From NCBI RefSeq assembly GCF_902833085.1, contig NZ_CADFEB010000007.1:457060-521059 (forward strand): a stretch of DNA of 64,000 nucleotides, read 5' to 3'. The stretch is from Burkholderia ubonensis. Its GTDB lineage: Bacteria; Pseudomonadota; Gammaproteobacteria; Burkholderiales; Burkholderiaceae. This document shows, piece by piece, positions 42,669-51,915 of the stretch (position 1 is the stretch's first letter; each line of letters begins with the position of its first letter). Under the pieces are notes generated by a model. That model saw nothing but the letters and a program-made list of their open reading frames with translations. It did no database searches and was not told where the DNA came from. The position numbers were made by a program, and so were the translations under genes.

Positions 42669-43958
42669 ATGAGCGCGCAAGTGATTCAAATCGGCCGCCA
42701 CCGCTTCGTCGGCGGCCTGTTCTGGCAATCGCTGTCGCGGCGCAACGAGCTGCGCGCCGAAGCGGTCGAGCTCGCGAAGAAGCTGAAGTTCGACCTGATG
42801 GTGCTGCGGATCGATCGCGGCGGCGCGGCGGCGGGCTATGCGAACACGCGCGACGGCTTCGTGCCCGGGCAGTTGTCGCTCGGCGCGATGGTGTCGCGCT
42901 CGATCGCGCTCGAAGGCGCGTTCTACAACGGCCGCCGGCAGCCCGCGCCGAACTGGCTCGGCGCGTTCGCGCTGCCGGACGGACGCTGGGCGTACTTCGC
43001 GGTGCGCGACCACGCGTTCATGCCGCAAGGCGACTGGATCGGCACCCGCGAGGAAGCGCTGGAGCGGCTGCACACCGATTACGCGTGGGGCGGCTGGAAC
43101 GTCGTGATCGGCGAGCCGGAGCTCGAGCGGCAGGGCTTCCAGAATTTCCAGCCGAAGCGGCTCGACGAACTGCTGCCGCGCCGCGGCGGCCGGCCGCGCA
43201 CCGAGCGCTGGTGGGCGCTGCGGCCCGTCGAGCGGCGGCTGTCGGCGCGCACCGCGCTGATCGCCGCGACGGTCGTGTGCGTCGCGGCCGGCGGCGCCCT
43301 CGCGTACTGGCATCATCGCGCGAAGGTCGAGGCCCAGGAGCGCGAGGCGGCGCTCGAGCGCGTGCGCGCGGAGCTCGCCGCGCGGCAGGCGACGAGCGCG
43401 CCCATCGTGCATCCGTGGGCGACGCTGCCCGACGCGGTCGGGTTCGCGCGCGCCTGCGCGGCGCGTTTCGGCCGGCTCGCGCCGGGCGGCTGGCGGCTCG
43501 AGCGCTACGAATGCACGCCGGACGCCGCGCACTACGCGTGGGCGCGTAACGGCTCGAACGTGCGCTACCTGCTCGCGGTGGAGCCCGGCGCGACGGTCGA
43601 CACCGACGGCGAGCGCGCGACGCTCGACGTGCCGCTCGCGGCGCCGAAGGCCGGCGACACGCCGCTCGTCGACGATTCGGCTGTCAGGACACAACTTCTG
43701 GCGCGTCTCCAATGGCTCGACACGGCCGCTAAACTCGACCGGCTGCTTCCCGATCAGGCGCCGGGCGCCCCGCTCGCGAATCTCGCGCAGCAGGCGGCCG
43801 CTGTGACCGGGTGGCGCGCGTACCGGCTGAACGCGACCCTCGGCGGCATCGCGCCGCCCGAGTTCGTGCGCGCGATCGACGTGCCGGGGCTGCGCGTGCA
43901 GCGCATCGCTTACCAGAACAATCAGTGGACTCTCGAAGGAGTGCTCTATGCGAAATAG
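42669..43958 (+). CDS. pilO: Type IVb pilus inner membrane protein PilO
   Basis: A 429-residue PilO2-type protein. The N-terminal cytosolic part (1-190; IQIGRHRFVGGLFWQSLSR) is the family's typical start, a membrane helix follows at about 195-216 (LIAATVVCVAAGGALAYW), then a coiled coil and a periplasmic domain. It links the ATPase and platform with the secretin. ATG 42669 with GGAG upstream was chosen; GTG 42654, overlapping the pilN stop, is possible. The end overlaps pilP by 11 bases. Confidence 0.88.
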   Translation: MSAQVIQIGRHRFVGGLFWQSLSRRNELRAEAVELAKKLKFDLMVLRIDRGGAAAGYANTRDGFVPGQLSLGAMVSRSIALEGAFYNGRRQPAPNWLGAFALPDGRWAYFAVRDHAFMPQGDWIGTREEALERLHTDYAWGGWNVVIGEPELERQGFQNFQPKRLDELLPRRGGRPRTERWWALRPVERRLSARTALIAATVVCVAAGGALAYWHHRAKVEAQEREAALERVRAELAARQATSAPIVHPWATLPDAVGFARACAARFGRLAPGGWRLERYECTPDAAHYAWARNGSNVRYLLAVEPGATVDTDGERATLDVPLAAPKAGDTPLVDDSAVRTQLLARLQWLDTAAKLDRLLPDQAPGAPLANLAQQAAAVTGWRAYRLNATLGGIAPPEFVRAIDVPGLRVQRIAYQNNQWTLEGVLYAK

Positions 43959-44466
43959 TTGCGTTCGATCGATGTGCGCGCTTGGCCTGGCGTTGCTCGC
44001 CGGCGTCGCGCGCGCGGCCGGGCCCGCGTCGCCCGACGACGGCGCCGCGACCGCCGCGCGGCTCACGCAGCTGCAAAGCGAAACGGTGCTGCTGCAGGCG
44101 CAGCTGAAGAAGCTCGAAACCCAGCAGCAGGTCATCGAGCGTTCCGCGCAGCTCGCGCGTGCGCTCGGCGGCGGCGTGCCGGCTGCCGGGCAGTTCACGG
44201 TGACGGCGATCGAAGGCGTCGGCAAGCGCGCATTCGCGACGCTGCGGATGAACGGCGGCGCTGAATTCGAGGTGCAGCGCGGCGATGCGCTGCCGGACGG
44301 CGGACGCGTCGTCGCGATCGAGCCGCGCGCGGTCGTCGTGTCGAATCGCGGGCGCACGACCCGGCTGTCGACGGCGTCGCCTTCCTATGCGGGCAATCCG
44401 CCGCTGCCGGCCGACGTGGCCGCGCCGCTGCCGTCGCTGCCTTCGTCGCCTGCGAGCGGATCATGA
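43948..44466 (+). CDS. pilP: Type IVb pilus protein PilP
   Basis: A 172-residue exported protein with a signal peptide (about 1-24), a short coiled coil (LTQLQSETVLLQAQLKKLETQ in part, near 40-65) and a compact beta domain (VTAIEGVGKRAFATLRMNGG, EFEVQRGDALPDGGRVVAIE) as in GspC/PilP proteins. It bridges the inner-membrane parts and the secretin. It overlaps pilO and, by four bases, the ATPase gene. Confidence 0.87.
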   Translation: MRNSCVRSMCALGLALLAGVARAAGPASPDDGAATAARLTQLQSETVLLQAQLKKLETQQQVIERSAQLARALGGGVPAAGQFTVTAIEGVGKRAFATLRMNGGAEFEVQRGDALPDGGRVVAIEPRAVVVSNRGRTTRLSTASPSYAGNPPLPADVAAPLPSLPSSPASGS

Positions 44467-46073
44467 ACCAGGGCGCGCAACGACCCGACCCGGCGCTCGC
44501 GCGCGCGACGCCGTCCGCCGGCACGGACGCCGCGCAGCCGCGCGGCCCGCACGCCGTCAGCGAAGCGGGCGATTTCGCCGCGAGCGTCGAGGAGCGCAAG
44601 TTCGTCTGCCTGTTCGACGACGGGCGCCTGCTGATCGCCGAAGGCCACGAGATGAATCCGTTCGTGCTGTCGTATCGCGCGCGGCTCGACCGGATGGGCC
44701 GGCCCTACCGGCTGACGCCCGCGACGCTGACGCAGGTGCGCGAGGCGTACCGCCGGCATGTGGCGGGCGGCGGCGAGCGGCTCGATCACACGGTGATGCA
44801 GGTGCTCGCGAAGGAGCTGATCGGCCGCGCGTGCCGCGAGCGCGCGTCGGACATCCATATCCGCGTGCGCCGCTTCAGCACCGAGGTCTACTTCCGCATC
44901 CACAACGAGCTCGTGCGCGTGAACGAGCACACGCGCGAGCACGGCGAGCGGCTGCTCGCGACGCTGTACGGCGCGATGACGACCGTGTCGGACAACAGCT
45001 ACCGGCCGAACGAGCGGCAGGACGCGAGCATCGGCGACCGCGACAAGCTGCCGGACGACCTGTACGGCGTGCGGATCGCGACGACGCCGACCAACGAAGG
45101 CAGCCTGATGGTGCTGCGGCTGCTCTACAACGATGCGGGCGACGCGTCCGATCTCGCGGCGCTCGGCTTTGCGCCCGAGCACGTCGCGGCGTTCCGCACG
45201 CTGCGCGCGCAGCCGCACGGGATGAACATCATCAGCGGGCCGACGGGCTCCGGCAAGTCGACGACGCTGCAGCGGATGCTTGCCGCGCAGATCGACGAAT
45301 CGCGCGGCAGCCTGCACGTGATCACGGTCGAGGACCCGATCGAATATCCGATCGGCGGCGCGGTGCAGACGCCGGTGGCGAACGCGCCGACCGAGGAGGC
45401 GCGCGCGCTCGCGTTCGCGGCGGCGATCACGAACGCGATGCGGCTCGACCCGGACACGATCATGATCGGCGAGATCCGCGACCGCGCGTCCGGGCAGACG
45501 GCGCTGCGCGCGTCGATGACGGGCCACCAGGTGTGGACGACGGTGCACGCGAACAGCGCGCTCGCGATCGCCGACCGCCTGATCGATCTCGGCCTGCACG
45601 CGCGGATGGTCACCGATCACACGGTGGTCTCCGGGCTCATCAGCCAGCGTCTCGTGAAGCTGCTGTGCCCGCATTGCAAGCTGCGGCTCGTCGATCATCC
45701 GGACCGCATCGAGCCGGGCCTGTTCGCGCGGCTGCGGCTCGCGCTCGACAGCCGGATGCACGACGTGTGCATCGCGGGCGACGGCTGCGCGCATTGCCGC
45801 ACGGTCGGCACGATCGGCCGCACGGTCGTCGCGGAGGTGATCCTGCCCGATGCGCGGCTGTTCGAGTTCCTGCGCGACGGCTACAAGGCCGGCGCGCTCG
45901 AATACTGGACCCGCACGCTCGGCGGGATGACGCTCGCCGAGCACGCGCTGCGCAAGGTCGCGGCGGGGCTCGTCGATCCGCGCGGCGTCGAGCGCGTCGT
46001 CGGCACGCTCGCGCCGGTGTCGGGCGAGGCGCGGCAACAGTTGTCGCTCGTCGGATTCAGCTATGGCACTTGA
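44463..46073 (+). CDS. pilQ: Type IVb pilus assembly ATPase PilQ (GspE family)
   Basis: A 536-residue secretion ATPase that powers pilin polymerisation. Walker A is GPTGSGKST at 259-267 (lysine 265), Walker B IMIGEIRDRASG, the His box HQVWTTVHANSA, and a C-terminal zinc site with two CxxC pairs (LCPHCK and GCAHC). It is the assembly motor corresponding to R64 PilQ (the name is used there for the ATPase, not for the type IVa secretin). It overlaps pilP by four bases and pilR by 11. Confidence 0.94.
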   Translation: MNQGAQRPDPALARATPSAGTDAAQPRGPHAVSEAGDFAASVEERKFVCLFDDGRLLIAEGHEMNPFVLSYRARLDRMGRPYRLTPATLTQVREAYRRHVAGGGERLDHTVMQVLAKELIGRACRERASDIHIRVRRFSTEVYFRIHNELVRVNEHTREHGERLLATLYGAMTTVSDNSYRPNERQDASIGDRDKLPDDLYGVRIATTPTNEGSLMVLRLLYNDAGDASDLAALGFAPEHVAAFRTLRAQPHGMNIISGPTGSGKSTTLQRMLAAQIDESRGSLHVITVEDPIEYPIGGAVQTPVANAPTEEARALAFAAAITNAMRLDPDTIMIGEIRDRASGQTALRASMTGHQVWTTVHANSALAIADRLIDLGLHARMVTDHTVVSGLISQRLVKLLCPHCKLRLVDHPDRIEPGLFARLRLALDSRMHDVCIAGDGCAHCRTVGTIGRTVVAEVILPDARLFEFLRDGYKAGALEYWTRTLGGMTLAEHALRKVAAGLVDPRGVERVVGTLAPVSGEARQQLSLVGFSYGT

Positions 46074-47139
46074 GCTGAACCGCCGCTGGGCGAAGCTGTG
46101 CCTGAATGCCGACGAGCGGCTGCGCGTCTACCGGAAGATCGCGAAGATGCTCGGCAACGGGCTGCCGCTGCTCAAGGTGCTCGAAGAACTCGAATGGCGC
46201 GCGTCGCGCGAGGGCCGCAAGCCGCGCGAGCCGCTCGCGATCGTGCTGTCCGACTGGCGTTTCGCGGTGCAGAACGGCCGGATGCTGTCGGAGGCGATGG
46301 AAACGTGGGTGCCCGCGACCGAGCAGATGATCGTCGCGGCGGGCGAGCAGGCGGGGCGCATCGAGGATGCGCTCGCGTCGGTGGCCGACATCGTGCAGTC
46401 GGGCCGCAAGATTCGCCGCGCGGTGACGGGCGGCGTCGCGTATCCGGTCGGGCTCGTCGTGATGGTGATCGGCTACCTGTACCTGTTCGGCACGCACGTG
46501 ATCCCGAAATTCGCGCTGATCGCCGATCCGACCCACTGGCACGGCGCCGCGCGCTCGCTGTATCTGATGTCGCTGTTCGTGCAGGGCTGGATGCTCGTCG
46601 TCGTCGCGCTGCTGGTTGCGGCGCTTGCCGCGCTCGCATGGTCGCTGCCGCGCTGGCGCGGGCCGCTGCGCATCTATGCGGACTGCGTGCCGCCTTATTC
46701 GATCTATCGGCTCGTCACGGGCAGCGGTTTTTTGATCGCATTCTCGGCGCTGCAGGCGTCGGGCGTCACGGTCGAGAAGGCGCTGCTCAAGATCGGCGCG
46801 GTCGCGGGGCCGTGGCTGCGCGAGCGGATCGACGACACGCTGGACGGCGTGAAGTCGGGCCTCAACGCCGGGGAGGCGCTGCACAACACCGGCTATCAGT
46901 TTCCGTCGCGCGAGATCGTCGAGGATCTGTGCATCTACGCCGAATTCGGCGGCTTCGACGCGGCGCTCAAGATGCTCGCCGACGAATGGCTCGAAGAGGG
47001 CGTCGCGCGGATCGCCGCGCAGATGCGCGTGCTGAACGGCGTCGCGATCGTCGTGCTCGCGCTGCTGATCGGCTGGCTCGTGACGGGGTTTTTCGGAATT
47101 CAGCAGGAAATCGCCGCGATGACGCGCGCGATGCATTGA
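46063..47139 (+). CDS. pilR: Type IVb pilus platform protein PilR (GspF family)
   Basis: A 358-residue inner-membrane protein with two GspF domains and three main hydrophobic helices (about 130-150, 170-195, 325-350). It anchors the assembly ATPase and receives pilin. Stretches such as RIEDALASVADIVQSGRKIRR and FSALQASGVTVEKALLKIG are typical. It starts within the end of the ATPase gene. Confidence 0.92.
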   Translation: MALELNRRWAKLCLNADERLRVYRKIAKMLGNGLPLLKVLEELEWRASREGRKPREPLAIVLSDWRFAVQNGRMLSEAMETWVPATEQMIVAAGEQAGRIEDALASVADIVQSGRKIRRAVTGGVAYPVGLVVMVIGYLYLFGTHVIPKFALIADPTHWHGAARSLYLMSLFVQGWMLVVVALLVAALAALAWSLPRWRGPLRIYADCVPPYSIYRLVTGSGFLIAFSALQASGVTVEKALLKIGAVAGPWLRERIDDTLDGVKSGLNAGEALHNTGYQFPSREIVEDLCIYAEFGGFDAALKMLADEWLEEGVARIAAQMRVLNGVAIVVLALLIGWLVTGFFGIQQEIAAMTRAMH

Positions 47140-47171
47140 CGTCGCGCATTTTCAATTCAGGAGAAGACCAT

Positions 47172-47726
47172 ATGAAACCACTCGCTAATCATCCCGCTTA
47201 TCGACACCAGCCGGCGTTTTGTCGGCGCTACCGCAAGCAGCGCGGCGCGTCGCTGCTCGAAAGCATCGCGTATCTCGGCGTCGCCGCGATCGTGATCGTC
47301 GGCGCAATCGCGCTGCTCGGGTCGGCGTTTTCGAGTGCGAATACGAACCGGCTTGCGGAGGAGCTGAATGCGATTCAGACGGGGACGAAGAAGCTTTATA
47401 TGGGGCAGGTGAACAACTACGGAAATGGCGTCGATCTCAACGCGAACCTGATCGCGGCGAAGGTGTTTCCGGGCACGCTGCCTGTCAACAATGCAATCGT
47501 ATCGAACGCATGGGGCGGGAACGTCACGGTGACGGGGCAGGGACAGACCTTCACCGTTCAGTACACGAACATTCCGCGCGACATCTGCATCAACACGTTG
47601 ACGGCGGGCGGCAACTGGCGGTTGGTTGCGGTCGGTCAGAATGCCGGAATCAACTATCCGGTCACGCCGGCCGCCGCGACGGCGGCCTGCGTGGACAACG
47701 CCACGATCATCTGGACGTCGAACTGA
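47172..47726 (+). CDS. pilS: Type IVb major prepilin PilS
   Basis: A 184-residue prepilin. A basic leader of about 25 residues ends at QRG with cleavage before ASLLES, where glutamate is at position 5 of the mature protein; then the hydrophobic helix IAYLGVAAIVIVGAIALLG. Three cysteines follow, two in the C-terminal domain that may form the pilin disulphide (DICINTL and AACVDN). An AGGAGAAG ribosome-binding site is present. No prepilin peptidase gene is in the window, so processing must use an enzyme encoded elsewhere. The codon use is slightly more A+T-rich than in the neighbours. Confidence 0.92.
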   Translation: MKPLANHPAYRHQPAFCRRYRKQRGASLLESIAYLGVAAIVIVGAIALLGSAFSSANTNRLAEELNAIQTGTKKLYMGQVNNYGNGVDLNANLIAAKVFPGTLPVNNAIVSNAWGGNVTVTGQGQTFTVQYTNIPRDICINTLTAGGNWRLVAVGQNAGINYPVTPAAATAACVDNATIIWTSN

Positions 47727-47762
47727 CGCCACCCGACTCGTTCGCCATCGCCCACGCCGCTC

Positions 47763-48242
47763 ATGTACGCCCTCGCCGCCGTGCTGGCCTTCGCATCGAT
47801 CGCCGCCGTTTACGCGACGCTGCAAGGCCCGTCCGCCGTTCCCGCGCTGCAACCGTCGCGCAACGCGCAGGCGCTTGCCGAAGACCTCGCCATCTACCGT
47901 CAGGCGGCGCTCGACTACGCGCGCACGCATCCGGGCACGCACGGCGCGGTGCCGAACGCGCTGCTTCCGTTTCCGACCTGGTATCCGGGTGCGAATCCAG
48001 CATGGCGCAACTATGTCGCGGACGGCACTGTTGTCGCGTATGCGGTGACGATGCCGCCAGTCAACATCGCGGGCGAGATCGCGACGCTTGCCGACGGCTC
48101 GCTGCTAGCGGGCGTCGCGTATCGCAACGCGGTCGTGCGCCCCGGCCATGCGAATCCGAACGCGCCGGCGGATGGCGTGCCGTTGCCGGCCGGGCTCAAT
48201 ATTGCGAACGGTCTTCCGGTGTGGATGGGGCAAGCGTACTGA
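47763..48242 (+). CDS. pilM: PilM-type minor protein of the type IVb pilus
   Basis: A 159-residue protein with an N-terminal membrane anchor (MYALAAVLAFASIAAVYA) and a periplasmic domain with DLAIYRQAALDYARTHPGTHG, as in R64 PilM. Its role in pilus building is not well known. The stop overlaps the pilV start by one base (TGATG). Confidence 0.82.
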   Translation: MYALAAVLAFASIAAVYATLQGPSAVPALQPSRNAQALAEDLAIYRQAALDYARTHPGTHGAVPNALLPFPTWYPGANPAWRNYVADGTVVAYAVTMPPVNIAGEIATLADGSLLAGVAYRNAVVRPGHANPNAPADGVPLPAGLNIANGLPVWMGQAY

Positions 48243-49930
48243 TGCATTTCATTTCTTACCGCCGCCGCCGCGCGCGCGGCTTCGCGCTGATCGAAATGCT
48301 CGCGGCGCTCGCAATTGCCGCGCTGATGCTCGCAGGCATCGCGATGATGATGGATACATCGCTCGACGATGTGCGCGCACAGCAGGCCGCGCAATACCAG
48401 GCGCAGGTGACGGCCGCGGCGACGCGCGCGTTGAAGCGCGATTACGACGCGTGGATACAACGGACCGCCGCGAAGCAGCCGGTCGTGATGACGCTCGCTG
48501 AATTGCAGGCGAGTGGTGACCTATCGGGCACGCTGCAGTCGCGCAACGCCTATGGCCAGAACACCTGCGTGATGGTCAAGCAGACCGCGAACGGGCTCGG
48601 CCTCGACGCGCTCGTCGTGACGACGGGCGGCGAGGTGATCGGCGACGTGGACCTGGGGCCGATCGCCGCGGGGTCCGGTCCGGGCGGCGGCTCGATCAGC
48701 GCACGCTTTCCGACGGAGGCGCGCGGCGCGTACGACGCGTGGCGGATGCCCCTCGCCACGTTCATGGGCGGCGCCGCGACGAAGTGCGATCCGAACGACG
48801 CTGCGCCGCCGAACGCGGGCCATCTCGCGAACGAAATCTTCTTCAACGGCCCGGGCCAGCAGGTCAATAACGAATACCTGTACCGCGTCGGCATCGGCGG
48901 CCATCCGGAGGTGAACGCGATGCAGGTGCCGATCTGGCTCACGCATACGTTCGAAGATGGCAAATCAGACGCGGCAAACTGCGGAACGGCCGGCAGCTTC
49001 GCGAACGGCAAGCTCGGTGCCGACAAGTACGGCAAGTTGCTTAGCTGCAAGGACGGCGTGTGGCGTGGCGCGGGCGGTCACTGGAAAGACCCCGTCAAAA
49101 CGGCCGACTATCTGCCCACCGATGCATCGAACGAGGAAGGCGACGTGCGCCTCACGCTCGACAAGTTCCGCGCGTATGCATGGACGGGCCTGGGCTGGCA
49201 GGCACTCGCCGTCGACAAAGACGGCAACATGATCGTGCCGGGGATCGTCGCCGCGAATCAGCTCGAGATCACGGGGAGCGTCGTCGTCAACACGCCATGC
49301 GCGCCCGATCCGCAGCGGCCGGACGCGGGGCTCGTGTCGATGAGCCAGGACGGACAAGTACTGTCATGCCAGAACGGCAAATGGCTCCCGCAGTCGAGGA
49401 TCACGATCGGCAGCACCGACATCGATTGCCAGATTCTGATGGCGACGCCCGGCGCGAAGGACTTCCCGCAATGCTCGTTCACCTACACCGGCGGCTATCC
49501 GAACGGATCGTTCATCACCTACGAATCGGACGGCACGTACACGTACACGATCGACCGGCAGGTGAAGCTCGACAACAACGGGCTGATTGCGGTGAGTGCG
49601 TACATGCACATGGCCTATTCGACGTGTGACCAGAAGGGACGGGAAGGACAGATGCGTCTCGTCGTCGAGGTCATCGACGTCAGGAGCGGCAAGGCGATCG
49701 CTCACAACGAGGCACAGTCGTCGAAGCTTAGGGAAGACGCCGCGACGATCAACGTCACGCTGAACGTGGCCGCCGAGCCGCGCAGCGGCTACACGGTCAG
49801 GCTGTCGAGCAAATGGGCGACGTACGACAGCTACGCGAAGACGCCGTGGACGTCCACTTATTGCAGCAACGGCCAGACCTTCCTCCAGACGCCGCTCGCC
49901 ACCGGCTGGACCATCAATTCGTTCTATTGA
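48242..49930 (+). CDS. pilV: PilV-type minor tip adhesin of the type IVb pilus
   Basis: A 562-residue minor pilin. A basic leader ends RRARG, cleaved before FALIEM (glutamate 5), followed by a hydrophobic helix. Residues 30-380 correspond to the conserved PilV (shufflon N-terminal) region; the last 170 residues form a separate beta-rich domain with several cysteines that in R64 determines recipient recognition. No rci-type recombinase gene or inverted repeat segments follow, so this PilV has a single fixed end rather than a shufflon. The stop lies inside a hrpII box preceding sctC. Confidence 0.88.
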   Translation: MHFISYRRRRARGFALIEMLAALAIAALMLAGIAMMMDTSLDDVRAQQAAQYQAQVTAAATRALKRDYDAWIQRTAAKQPVVMTLAELQASGDLSGTLQSRNAYGQNTCVMVKQTANGLGLDALVVTTGGEVIGDVDLGPIAAGSGPGGGSISARFPTEARGAYDAWRMPLATFMGGAATKCDPNDAAPPNAGHLANEIFFNGPGQQVNNEYLYRVGIGGHPEVNAMQVPIWLTHTFEDGKSDAANCGTAGSFANGKLGADKYGKLLSCKDGVWRGAGGHWKDPVKTADYLPTDASNEEGDVRLTLDKFRAYAWTGLGWQALAVDKDGNMIVPGIVAANQLEITGSVVVNTPCAPDPQRPDAGLVSMSQDGQVLSCQNGKWLPQSRITIGSTDIDCQILMATPGAKDFPQCSFTYTGGYPNGSFITYESDGTYTYTIDRQVKLDNNGLIAVSAYMHMAYSTCDQKGREGQMRLVVEVIDVRSGKAIAHNEAQSSKLREDAATINVTLNVAAEPRSGYTVRLSSKWATYDSYAKTPWTSTYCSNGQTFLQTPLATGWTINSFY

Positions 49931-49941
49931 ACGGACCTTCG
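49918..49941 (+). promoter_or_regulatory. hrpII box overlapping the end of pilV, for sctC
   Basis: TTCG at 49918-49921, 16 bases, TTCG at 49938-49941, about 105 bases before the sctC start. The expected YANNNT hexamer is only imperfect here (TACTGC at 49976-49981, 34 bases away), so the box is convincing by position but not by full promoter form. Confidence 0.6.
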
Positions 49942-50046
49942 CCGCGCGCGGCCGTCGCCGCGCGCGGCTGCGGTTTACTGCACGGGTCTCCCATCTGCGG
50001 CGCGCACGTCCGACCGACCTGCCGCGCGCCCCCACCGGACGGACCC

Positions 50047-51858
50047 ATGAAGGCCAAGATCCCCGTTTTGCTGTCCATGCTGTGCTCGCTTGCCAGCCTT
50101 TCCGTCGACGCCGCGCCGATCCGCTGGCGCAGCACCGAAATCCAGTACGCGGCGGAAGGCAAGGACGTGAAGGACGTGCTGCGCGACCTCGCCGCGAGCC
50201 AGAACATCGCGGCGAACGTCGCGCCCGGCGTGGGCGGCGCCGTCAGCGGCAAGATGAAGATGTCGCCGCAGCGCTTCCTCGACACGCTCGCCGCATCGTT
50301 CGGCTTCGTCTGGTACTACGACGGCACCGTGCTGTACGTGACGCCCGCGAGCGACATGAAGAGCACCCTCGTCAAGCTCGATCGCGCGAACACGGGCGAC
50401 CTGCGCGACCTGCTCGAACAGATGAAGATCGCCGACCCGCGCTACCCGGTCACCTACAACGCGCAGCAGCGCACCGCGCTCGTCGCGGGGCCGCCGCGCT
50501 ACGTGGAGCTCGTGACGAGCGTCGCCGCGCGGCTCGACGAGAATTCCGCGCGCACGGGCGGCACGCAGATCCGCGTGTTCTCGCTGAAGCACGCATGGGC
50601 CGCCGATCGCGACGTGAACGTCGACGGCACGACCGTGACGATGCCGGGCGTCGCGTCGCTGCTGAACCGGATGTATCACCCGGGCGACGGCAAGCGCGCG
50701 TCGCAGACGACGGTCGGCAAGCCGATCAGCCGCGCCGCGCCGATGACGGACCTCGGCGGCGGGCGCAGCGGCACGCCGCCGTTGCCGCCGCTGCCGCCGT
50801 ACATGCAGGGCGCGCAGTCGGGCGAAGCCGCGGGCATGCAGGGCGGCGGCCAAGGGGGCGAGCCGCGTCCGAGCGGCATGCTCGCCGCGGCGATCGCGAA
50901 CTCGGGCGCGGCGCGCTCCCAGGGCGGCGGCGTGCTCGATCCGCTCGGCGGCGCGAGCGGCGTGCCGGTGGGCGCGGGCGATTCGACCGACCTGCCGGTG
51001 ATCCAGGCCGATCCGCGCACGAACTCGATTCTCGTGCGCGACGTGCCCGAGCACATGGCGCAGTACCCGGACCTGATCGCGCTGCTCGACGTGAAGCCGC
51101 GCCTGATCGAGATCGAGGCGCGCATGATCGAGATCGACGAAGGCGCGCTCAGGCAGCTCGGCATCGACTGGCGCGCGCACAACAGCCATTTCGACCTGCA
51201 GACGGGCACGGGGCTCACGTCGCAGAATTCGTATGCGAACGGCGCGCTGAATCCGACCTTCGGCTCGATCTCGCTGTCCGGCAACGACTCGGTCAGCGTG
51301 CCGGCGAGCCCGCTCGGCCTGTCGCTGACGGCCGTGCTCGGCGACGCGGGCCGCTATCTGCTCGCGCGGATCAACGCGCTCGAATCGTCGAACCAGGCGC
51401 GCACCGACGCGAGCCCGAAAGTCACGACGCTCGACAACGTCGAGGCGGTGATGGACAACAAGAGGCAGTTTTTCGTGCGCGTCGCGGGCTACACGTCGGC
51501 CGACCTGTACAGCATCTCGACGGGCGTGTCGCTGCGGGTGCTGCCGATGGTCGTGGAGGAGGGCGGGCGCACGCAGATCAAGCTCGACGTGCGGATCGTC
51601 GACGGCGAGCTGTCGCGGCAGACGGTCGACAACATTCCGGTGATCGTGTCGACCGAAATCAACACGCAGGCATTCATCGAGCAGGGGCAGGCGCTGCTGA
51701 TCGCGGGCTACAAGATGGATGCGCGCTCGAGCACGCAATCGGGCGTGCCGGTGCTGTCGAAGCTGCCGCTCATCGGCGGGCTGTTCCGCTCGACCGACAA
51801 GGAGGACAGCCACAGCGAGCGGCTCTTTCTGGTGACGCCGAGGGTGATCGAGCCTTGA
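50047..51858 (+). CDS. sctC: T3SS outer membrane secretin SctC (HrcC)
   Basis: A 603-residue secretin with signal peptide (about 1-22), N0 domain (IQYAAEGKDVKDVLRDLAAS), N1 and N3 domains, a Gly/Pro/Ser-rich linker (about 230-310) and the C-terminal secretin core (IEIEARMIEIDEGALRQLG, ARTDASPKVTTLDNVEAV, SLRVLPMVVEEGG, VPVLSKLPLIGGLFR, LFLVTPRVIEP). It is the outer-membrane ring of the injectisome. It stands apart from the other T3SS genes because the pil cluster lies between, and has its own hrpII box. Confidence 0.95.
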   Translation: MKAKIPVLLSMLCSLASLSVDAAPIRWRSTEIQYAAEGKDVKDVLRDLAASQNIAANVAPGVGGAVSGKMKMSPQRFLDTLAASFGFVWYYDGTVLYVTPASDMKSTLVKLDRANTGDLRDLLEQMKIADPRYPVTYNAQQRTALVAGPPRYVELVTSVAARLDENSARTGGTQIRVFSLKHAWAADRDVNVDGTTVTMPGVASLLNRMYHPGDGKRASQTTVGKPISRAAPMTDLGGGRSGTPPLPPLPPYMQGAQSGEAAGMQGGGQGGEPRPSGMLAAAIANSGAARSQGGGVLDPLGGASGVPVGAGDSTDLPVIQADPRTNSILVRDVPEHMAQYPDLIALLDVKPRLIEIEARMIEIDEGALRQLGIDWRAHNSHFDLQTGTGLTSQNSYANGALNPTFGSISLSGNDSVSVPASPLGLSLTAVLGDAGRYLLARINALESSNQARTDASPKVTTLDNVEAVMDNKRQFFVRVAGYTSADLYSISTGVSLRVLPMVVEEGGRTQIKLDVRIVDGELSRQTVDNIPVIVSTEINTQAFIEQGQALLIAGYKMDARSSTQSGVPVLSKLPLIGGLFRSTDKEDSHSERLFLVTPRVIEP

Positions 51859-51870
51859 GCGGATGTCGAT

Positions 51871-51896
51871 CGGCCGGCGCATGCCGCCGCCGGCCG
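51871..51896. terminator. Hairpin between convergent sctC and arcC
   Basis: A nine-base-pair stem, CGGCCGGCG 51871-51879 with CGCCGGCCG 51888-51896, and an eight-base loop, 12 bases after the sctC stop. It lies between convergent genes. Only a weak T-containing tail follows, so termination efficiency is uncertain. Confidence 0.5.
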
Positions 51897-51915
51897 GGTG
51901 TTCGTCAAGCCGCCG

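Noticed and set aside
48242..50046. Possible shufflon at the end of pilV
   Set aside because: No recombinase gene and no inverted repeats of the sfx type were seen; the frame runs unbroken to the stop and sctC follows at once.
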